A stretch of 64,000 nt of DNA from Rana temporaria (lineage: Eukaryota > Chordata > Amphibia > Anura > Ranidae): contig NC_053489.1 in NCBI RefSeq assembly GCF_905171775.1, forward strand, positions 390,623,483 to 390,687,482. Reading direction: 5' to 3'. Below the pieces are notes generated by a model, which saw nothing but the letters and a program-made list of their open reading frames with translations, was not told the origin of the DNA and searched no databases. Position numbers and translations under genes: made by a program. Positions within the stretch are counted from its first letter, which is position 1. The number at the start of each line of letters is the position of its first letter. Shown here one piece after another: positions 57,321 to 64,000 of this stretch.

Positions 57321-57699
57321 TGAGCGAGCTGATCCTGCCCCCTCCACAGCTTAGTGCTTCTGTGAGCACTGGGGGGAAGAGCAAATAGCTGGTGACCACT
57401 GAAAATGGAGAACCAAGCAATCTTCAGTTCTCGTTCTAAGATGTGGCGTGGGACAGATGCAGCATTAAACCGATGCTGCATCCACCTGGGTGAGTATGAT
57501 TGTTTGTTGGACTTCCAAGGTGGCGCCAACCGGTAAATACCAGGCCACACGTGCAGCCTCTCCTATCCCCTCTTCACAGCTTCCATCTCCCTCGCTCCCT
57601 CCCCCGCCTCACCCTCCAACACAGCCAGCCCAGTGCCTCACTCAGAGGTAGCAGATGGCATGGGGACAAGGATCTGCAGGCTCTTATTCTCTCCCCAGT

Positions 57700-58690
57700 A
57701 TAGCTGATCTGGAGCTATTTGCCCACAGGGTTAAGAAGGCTTTTAGGCAGGACATTGAAGCACTCCAGGCTGATACAGCACACATTGGGGGCCGAGTGTA
57801 ATATTTGGAGTCAAAGTGGGAAGTGGTTACACCTGCCCTGCAAGTACTTCATGAACGCTGCAAGACCCAAGATAGATACATTCTTTAATAGATTAGATGG
57901 ATGACTTTGAGAATAGAACTCGCAGAGTTAACATCCGTATTAGAGGCATGCCTGAAGCTACTGCTCCCAGGGATATAGTTTCTTCCCTGCAAGGTAGGGT
58001 GACCAGACATCCCCAGTTTCAGGGGACAGTCCCCTGATTGAGGACACTGTCCCCGGACCAAGTCTGTCCCTGGTTTTGTCCCCAGATTGGATTTAATAGG
58101 GGGCAGGGGCAATTTCAAAGACAGTCAGTGCAGAATTAAAATAAAAAAATTAGAATTACACAACCCTGCTCCACCATGCCTACTAGCATAGGGGGGTTGT
58201 ATTTTTCCCATTATCTGTGCCCCCTTTTTGATGTTCATGTTCTGGTCGGAGCGGAGGGAATATTTCTTCAGTTTTGAGCGCATGCCCATTCAGCTTTGCT
58301 TGCATGTTCTTCTACCTGGGCTCAAATCCTGGCCAGCCACCTGCCTATCTCCTTGCCTTCCCTGGCGGAGTGATCTTCCTCCGCTCCCTATCCAGTAGTA
58401 GCCGGGGCCCGAAGAGTAAGACTTGAGAGGCTGTGAGGCGGGCAGCAATGGGCAGAGAGTCGCTGATTGTTGCCATTACTAGTAAAGAAAAAATATGTCC
58501 CAGGATTTCATTTTAAAAATCTGGTCACCTTACTGCAAGGTCTTTTCAAACAGATTCTTGGCCATGAAGCCACTGATCAGATTGAAATAGACCGAGCCAT
58601 TCATACACCTTTAGATGACCCAGACAAGCCAAGGGATATCATCTGTAAACTGCACAAATATTCACTAAAGCAACGCATAACTTTTTTTTT
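57700..58690 (+). pseudogene. L1 (Tx1-like) ORF1 fragment (L1-E), split by a hAT element
   Basis: On the + strand the residues LELFAHRVKKAFRQDIEALQ, then FENRTRRVNIRIRGMPEA (57915) and, after the hAT insertion, FKQILGHEATDQIEIDRAIH and KPRDIICKLHKYSLKQRI. This is the coiled-coil exit and RRM of L1 ORF1p, in the orientation opposite to L1-A, B and C. Frameshifts lie in the coiled coil. Confidence 0.7.
57995..58532. mobile_element. hAT-type MITE in L1-E ORF1
   Basis: Ends TAGGGTGACCAGACATCC and AATCTGGTCACCTTA; exact 8 bp duplication CTGCAAGG (57987-57994 and 58533-58540). The left end matches the element at 38753, so it is the same family without the minisatellite. Removing it restores the L1 ORF1 frame (SLQGLFKQ). 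Confidence 0.85.
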
Positions 58691-58699
58691 TTTATGTTT

Positions 58700-59308
58700 C
58701 ATCACGTCTTTATTTATTTTTATTTATTTTTTCTTGTCGTTTTTCACGTCGTGAAAAACGGCCATGTGTACGATTTAACGAGGGGGAAAAAAACGTGCTC
58801 AGAAGCAAGTTATGAGACAGAAGAGCTTGTTCTGGTAAAACTAGCGTTTGTAATGGAGATAGCACATTCGTCATGCTATAAATTATTGCATCGTGCTAAA
58901 TTAATCAACTTCTTTTGCTGCTGATATTCTCACAGAGTTATAACAAACTTGTTTCTTTATTATTTATCGTGATCTCATAAATAATCTTTATTTTTTGTAA
59001 GCCAGATCTCCATAAACGATCTTTCAAGCACGAAGACTGAAAAGCGCGAATCGTCTCTCACCAAACTTTTACTAACACGCCGTAATATGAAATCAGCAAA
59101 AGCAGCCCAAAGGGTGATGCCATTCGAATGGAGCTTCCCCTTTATAGTGCCGTCGTACGTGTTGTACGTCACCACGCTTTGCTCAAGCATTTTTTTTTCA
59201 CGAACGTGTGTATGCAAGGCAGGCTTTAGAGGAATCACGACAAATCACGTCGAGAAAAACTCAGTTTTTTTCCATGACATGAATAACAGTCGTGTGTACG
59301 CGGCATAA
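58700..59308. mobile_element. MITE-like repeat with GTGTGTACGCGGC end
   Basis: The right end reads AGTCGTGTGTACGCGGCATA, similar to the left end (inverse) of the MITE at 8878. Internal CACGTCGTGAAAAACGG and AATCACGTCGAGAAAAAC words are inverted relatives. The left terminus is not clear. Confidence 0.45.
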
Positions 59309-60806
59309 GAGTTATGGTGTGAAGGCACCACCAACAACCAAAGCCCATTTTTTCTGAACCTGTCTGACCAGGGTATATCATTTACATTTTTGACAGCAAG
59401 GCCAATTCTTGCTTTTATCAAGCGTACCTCTACAGGGTTACAGTGTGAAGGCAATACCCAAAGCCCGATTTTTCAAATCTGTTATTTCTATTTAAAGCCT
59501 TTGAAACAGACACCATGATTTATCAAAAAAATCTCTAATTTTGTTCCGAGTGCACTAAATTGTGGCCTCATCATACAGATAGGCTCCCCAAGCCGTTGTT
59601 TATAAAATAAAGAAAGCTTGCAGGGAAAATGTAATTTTTTGGCTTTATAAATGTAATTTTTTCTACAGCAGGTTCTATACACAGTACAGATGCGCCACTT
59701 TACAGGCAGACTAAGGGGACTCCCCCAGGCTCTATATTTTTAAATACATGTTTCATATTTATTGTTTTACTAAGCATCAGTAAATCACTGCTTATATAAA
59801 AATTATCTTTTTTACAAACTTTTTTCATTGATACATGTCCCCCAGGGGAGTACCCAGTCCCACATACCATTTGTATGCCCAATAACTTGTATATACTGTA
59901 AGCCTTCAAAATGGGCACTTTGATTTTTCTAGTTCGGGTCCCATAGACTTCAATAGAGTTCATCGTTTGGCATTGGCGATGTTTGAAAGCTCTGGAGCGA
60001 ACCAAACCTGGGGGTGTTCTGCCCATCTCTAGTCCCCAGTCACCCACCCTAGATTATTTTGTAGAGGGCCTACATTCTTCCCTCCTGTCGTCTGTCCTCG
60101 GCATGTTAACTGTGGGCATCCGGCTTTGATAGCTTGTGGCTTCACCGTCGGGTGCTCATTATACATGCGCTAGCGGCACTGCGCCTTGTCAATTGTCCCA
60201 TCCCTGGGACCTGTCACATGTTCCAGAAGGCTGTTCTTGGCTCCACTGGTTGCAGGTTTAATTGTTCACCCCTGCCTTCTTGAAGGTTCTAGAATGTAGT
60301 GAGCTGAATAGGCAAATCAGCAACCTGAATGTCTCAGCCAGTCTCTGGGGCAGGGTGCCCAGAAGATTGCTAGGGGAGAGTAAAAATAGTCTGGTGTCTG
60401 GAGTTGCCAGTGTCTTGTCCAGGAGGAGAAGTTTCCAGCCTGAAGGGCTACTGCCCTTTTAGGCAGCCCAGCTGAAGTTCTCATTGAGATCCCAGCTATG
60501 CTATTATTCTGGACACTGCACTCAGAATTTATGCTTCATATACACAAGTTCATTTTTTTGGATGCTGATTCAGTTTTGTGGATTTATTTCTGTATCTAGC
60601 TATCCATACAACTGCTAAGTATGTCCAATATACTGCTGTGAACTTTATCAGCTACCAATTCTTTGTTTATTACCTACATATTAATTGCATTTTGAGTCGT
60701 TTTAAATATCGAGTTTACATTTATTATATACAAGGAGCACATTTACAAAGGTATATGTTCTGTCATTTATACAGACAGCAATTTATGCTTCTGAGCAGAA
60801 GACACT
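59309..60806. other. no gene seen; scattered repeat fragments
   Basis: Two related segments, GTGTGAAGGCACCACCAACA (59317) and AGTGTGAAGGCAATACCCAA (59440), suggest an internal duplication. The stretch 59900-60040 ends GTTCTGCCCATCTCTAG, like a known type of frog MITE end. No exon compatible with the host gene was found. Confidence 0.35.
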
Positions 60807-61541
60807 GGGCCAGATTCAGGTACCGCTGCTCACATCTTACGGAGGCGCAGATTCCCGTTTTTGCCCTGCGCCCCCGCAAATTATCTGCGCTACGCTTCAT
60901 TCACGAAGCAGTAGCCACGTAATTTGCGTGGGCGCTCCTCAAAAATGCCTGGCGTAAGGGCGCGTCATTTAAATGATCCCGTAGGGGGTGTGGATCATTT
61001 AAATTAGGCGAGTTCCCGCGCCGAACGTAGTGCGCATGCTCCGTCGGGAAACTTTCCCGACGTGCATTGCGGCAAATGACGTCGCAAGGACGTCATTTGC
61101 TTCAAAGTGAACGTAAATGGCGTCCAGCGCCATTCACGATTCACTTACGCAAACGACGTAAAATTTAAACTTCGCGACGCGGGAACGACGGTTATACGTA
61201 GCATTGGCTGCCCCTGCTATTAGCAGGTGCAGCCTTACACGAAACCCGACGAACGGAAACAACGTAAACTGCGTACGCAGGGCTCGCGTAGGGTAGTGAA
61301 TCGGCGTTAGTATGCAATTTGCATACTATACGCTGACCACTACGGGAACGCCCCCTAGCGGCCATCGTAAGAATGCAGCCTACGATATGACTGGCGTAAG
61401 AGCCTTATGCCAGTCATATCTTAGGCTGCAGCCGGCGTATCGAGGTTCCTGAATCAGGAGCATTCGAAACGCCGGCGCAAGTAAGCAATTGCGCTGCGTA
61501 ACTATGGTTACGCAGACGCAATTGCTACCTGAATTTGGGCC
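60807..61541. mobile_element. Harbinger-type MITE 9
   Basis: GGGCCAGATTCAGGTACC at left, CTGAATTTGGGCC at right, with ACT on both sides (60804-60806, 61542-61544). It contains AACGTAGTGCGCATGCTCCG. Its interior is distinct from MITEs 2, 3 and 7, so at least two subfamilies exist here. Confidence 0.78.
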
Positions 61542-61839
61542 ACTGATGATTACTTACCGGTATTGGCTATTTGTAGCAGAAGAGTACCTGTATCCAATTG
61601 CACTATTTGCATCTGTCACTCTTTCCATGGTTGTCCTTTTGATGTTTTTTTGGTAGTCAAAGAGGTATTAAACCCAAAAACAAAAATGTAATATATTGCA
61701 GTTTACAGATCATTAGATGTGGTGGTCAGTTTTCTTTTTTCTTTTCAAATAATTGTTAATAAATATGGAATGTGATGCATTACAAAAGGAATGAATAACA
61801 TGGTTTTCCAGTAAATTTATATCTAAAACATAACTCAGA

Positions 61840-62582
61840 TAGCTGGATTCAGAAAGATTTACCCCGGCGTATCAGTAGATACGCCGTCGTAACTCTGAAT
61901 CTACGCCGGCGTTAATTTAAGCGTATTCTGGAAACCAGATACACTTAAATTAGGCTAAGATACGAGCGGCGTAAGTCTCCTACGCCGTCGTATCTTAGGG
62001 TGCAATTTTCCCGCTGGCCGCTAGGTGGCGCTTTCGTTGAGTTCAGCGTAGAATATGTAAATGACTTGATACGCCGATTCACGAACGTACGTGCGCCCGG
62101 CGCATTTTTTTTACGTTGTTTACGTATGGCTTTTTCCGGCGTAAAGTTAGTCGAACAAATAGCTGGCCTAGTCAATGTTAAGTATGGCCGTCGTTCCCGC
62201 GTCGAAATTTGAAAATTTTACGTTGTTTGCGTAAGTCGTCCGTGAATGGGGCTGGACGTAATTTACGTTCACGTCGAAACCAATACGTCCTTGCGGCGTA
62301 CTTTGGAGCAATGCACACTGGGATATGTACACGGATGGCGCATGCGCCGTTCGTAAAAAACGGCAATCATGTCGGGTCACCATCCATTTACATAAAACAC
62401 GTCCCCTCATCCTCATTTGAATTAGGCGCGCTTACGCCGGCCCCATTTACGCTACGCCGCCGTAACTTAGAAGGCAAGTGCTTTGTGAATACAGCACTTG
62501 CCTCTCTGATTTACGGCTGCGTAGCGTAAATACGATACGCTACGCCGCCGTAAAGATGCGCCGCCGTACCTGAATCTGGCTA
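61840..62582. mobile_element. Harbinger-type MITE 10
   Basis: Starts AGCTGGATTCAGAAAG and ends ACCTGAATCTGGCT. It closely parallels MITE 2 over the right half (GCGAAATTTGAAAATTTTA-like words, ATAGCTGGCCTAG, GGCAAGTGCTTTGTGAATAC). Confidence 0.75.
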
Positions 62583-63315
62583 AGAGTGTGTAAAAAAAGG
62601 AATTTTACTACAACTGCATTTCAGACACTGACTAAATTGCACTCCAGCTCAGTTTTCTTTTTTAAGCCTTTACCCTCTGTTTTCACCTGGCGATCTGGCC
62701 AGTAGCACACCTCCTATATTAGAGTGTCCACACTCTGGTTGAAGGAGCACAAGGGGCACCTTTTGACACAGCTTTGTCAGTCTGGCCAAGGGGATCGTTG
62801 GATGGACTAGCAGATTTAGATACACTAACAAATTGAAGCTGAACTCCAGCTAACACTTTATAAGCAGTTGCAGAAAACAGGTTTGTTTTCCTTTTGGAAT
62901 AAAAATTTTACGCAAATAAAAGCTGATCATTGTAAGCACCTCTGCTAGTGTTAAATGATTTGTCTCATCTATGTAATCGATACATTCTGCTGGAGAGCTT
63001 GTTCTGTTGAAAAACAACAGAAGGGCTGGCTGAGTCACCAGCTGAAGGTATAAGAAAACTAATGCAGTCATCACATCTAAGAGATGGTAATCTGCAATAC
63101 AATAAATGTTTGCTTTTGGGTTTATTACCAATTTAATAATTTCTTTAGTTGAACTATTTCATACAGGTTTCAAGTTATGTTTTTATAGTATGGATTATTT
63201 CTGCTGCTGTAGTTATCTTGCAGACTTTAGTGGGTTTCATAGTTTTTTTCAAAGCAGTGATGGAATTATATAGTACATAAATATCTTTCTATGGATTTAT
63301 TTTTTTCTTCTACAG
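62583..63315. other. intron end, no repeat seen
   Basis: AT-rich sequence without transposon termini, ending in the pyrimidine tract and TACAG acceptor of the last host exon. Like 19380-20468, it may be ancestral host sequence. Confidence 0.45.
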
Positions 63316-63536
63316 ATTGGGCTTTTGGACCAAAAATCGATGATCAGAAAGGAACAGCTAGAGGATTTAAAGATGAAAATGAAAGGCAAGCTGGTGAATT
63401 TACTTTGAGCATGGATGGAGGCGAGACACAGTATGGAGACCTGCCGCTATTTGAACACTTCAATCCACCATTGCGCTCAGTACACCGACCTTCCTTGATC
63501 ACTTTTAAAGAAGTCGGTCGTGGCAAATTATTCTGA
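63316..63536 (+). CDS. host gene, terminal coding exon of the small membrane protein
   Basis: Follows TTTTTTTCTTCTACAG. The first two bases complete Asp58, giving DWAFGPKIDDQKGTARGF (58-75), an acidic segment ERQAGEFTLSMDGGETQYGD (80-99), a proline-containing LPLFEHFNPPLRSVHRP (100-116) and the C-terminus SLITFKEVGRGKLF (117-130), with a TGA at 63534-63536. This is a hydrophilic, probably cytosolic or lumenal tail of about 83 residues following the single membrane helix. Ser/Thr/Tyr residues in the tail could be modified, but no defined motif is recognised. The exon has no frameshift or repeat, and codon use is ordinary. Confidence 0.7.
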
Positions 63537-64000
63537 CAGTATAAAGCCTCTGGAACTGAAAAGGACTTTATTCATTTATTGTTTTTCTGGAAAAGTCATA
63601 TATTGGCTGACATGACTTATAATAACAACATATATGAAAGATATAATATTGTACTTCATATATTATATTATATACATACTATATAACTTTCATAAGTTAT
63701 GCATGATTGACAGGAATATTTAATTGCTTTCTAGTACATTGAGTTTTTGTTTCCCCTACATCTTCTGCAGTATGCACTGTCACCTTAATGACATCACCAG
63801 TTCTGTCACACAGTGGTTTGTGCTATTCATTTTAGACATAATAGCACAACATGTGAATAACTGTATGAAAATGTAATTCTTTCCCTCTTAACGAAGAAAG
63901 AACATCAGTTGAAGACCTATTTTATATATATTTCAACAGGTTGTGCAGATACAAAGAAGGTCTAGGTTTGCAAACAAATTAAAGCTTTTGATCAATATTG
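63537..64000 (+). other. 3'UTR of the host gene (continues beyond window)
   Basis: AT-rich, with a TATAT-rich run at 63640-63685. No AATAAA is present. ATTAAA at 63978-63983 is a variant poly(A) signal close to the window end, so the transcript end may lie just outside. Confidence 0.45.

Noticed and set aside
57299..57550. 83-codon minus-strand frame next to the Tc1-like end
   Set aside because: No recognisable domain, flanked by repeat fragments; treated as random.

Overview
The window looks like vertebrate, most likely anuran (true-frog-like), nuclear DNA: interrupted genes with GT-AG introns, Tx1-type L1 and CR1 LINEs, a chromodomain Ty3/gypsy element, and dense Harbinger, hAT, TTAA-target and piggyBac-like DNA transposons. 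The organism is an inference from repeat content; no species-specific gene was recognised. No tRNA, rRNA or CRISPR array was found.

Only one host gene is supported. It lies on the + strand: a 5' coding exon ends at 20640 with a GT donor, and a terminal exon at 63316-63536 follows a clean polypyrimidine-AG acceptor. The phases agree and give a 130-residue single-pass membrane protein I cannot name. The roughly 42.7 kb between them is an intron made almost entirely of nested transposons.

Layout: 1-1.1 kb, old MITE and LINE remnants. 1.09-5.94 kb, a two-gene PIF/Harbinger transposon with a hairpin element inserted. 5.9-6.8 kb, a CR1 remnant split by a small hAT MITE. About 6.9-15.4 kb, a nearly full-length but decayed Tx1-like L1 on the minus strand (ORF2, ORF1, monomeric 5'UTR), interrupted by a MITE and a 2 kb inverted-repeat element. 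15.4-19.4 kb, hAT, Penelope-like, piggyBac-like and TTAA-target repeats. 20.5-26.4 kb, the first host exon, then a run of Harbinger MITEs. 26.4-32.5 kb, a Harbinger MITE split by a 5'-truncated L1 that itself received a piggyBac-like element and a 1.4 kb hairpin element. 32.5-35 kb, a hAT element with a palindrome and two minisatellites. 35.4-43.3 kb, L1 and CR1 pieces, a second minisatellite-bearing hAT, TTAA-target foldbacks and MITEs. 43.6-55.4 kb, another minus-strand L1 split by a nearly intact chromovirus and a third minisatellite-bearing hAT. 55.4-57.3 kb, a small LTR element carrying a host-like ORF. 57.7-62.6 kb, L1 ORF1 remnant, hAT and MITEs. 63.3 kb to the end, last host exon and 3'UTR.

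The most unusual structures are: (i) three retroposon-like insertions with the same design (antisense arm, short loop or centre, sense arm, unpaired 3' tail) and 15-16 bp target duplications; (ii) a gypsy provirus whose two ends are both the U5 end of the LTR, in inverted orientation, with a proper 5 bp duplication; (iii) three independent hAT elements that each carry a minisatellite; (iv) a Harbinger element with a complete-looking transposase whose third catalytic acid reads Lys.
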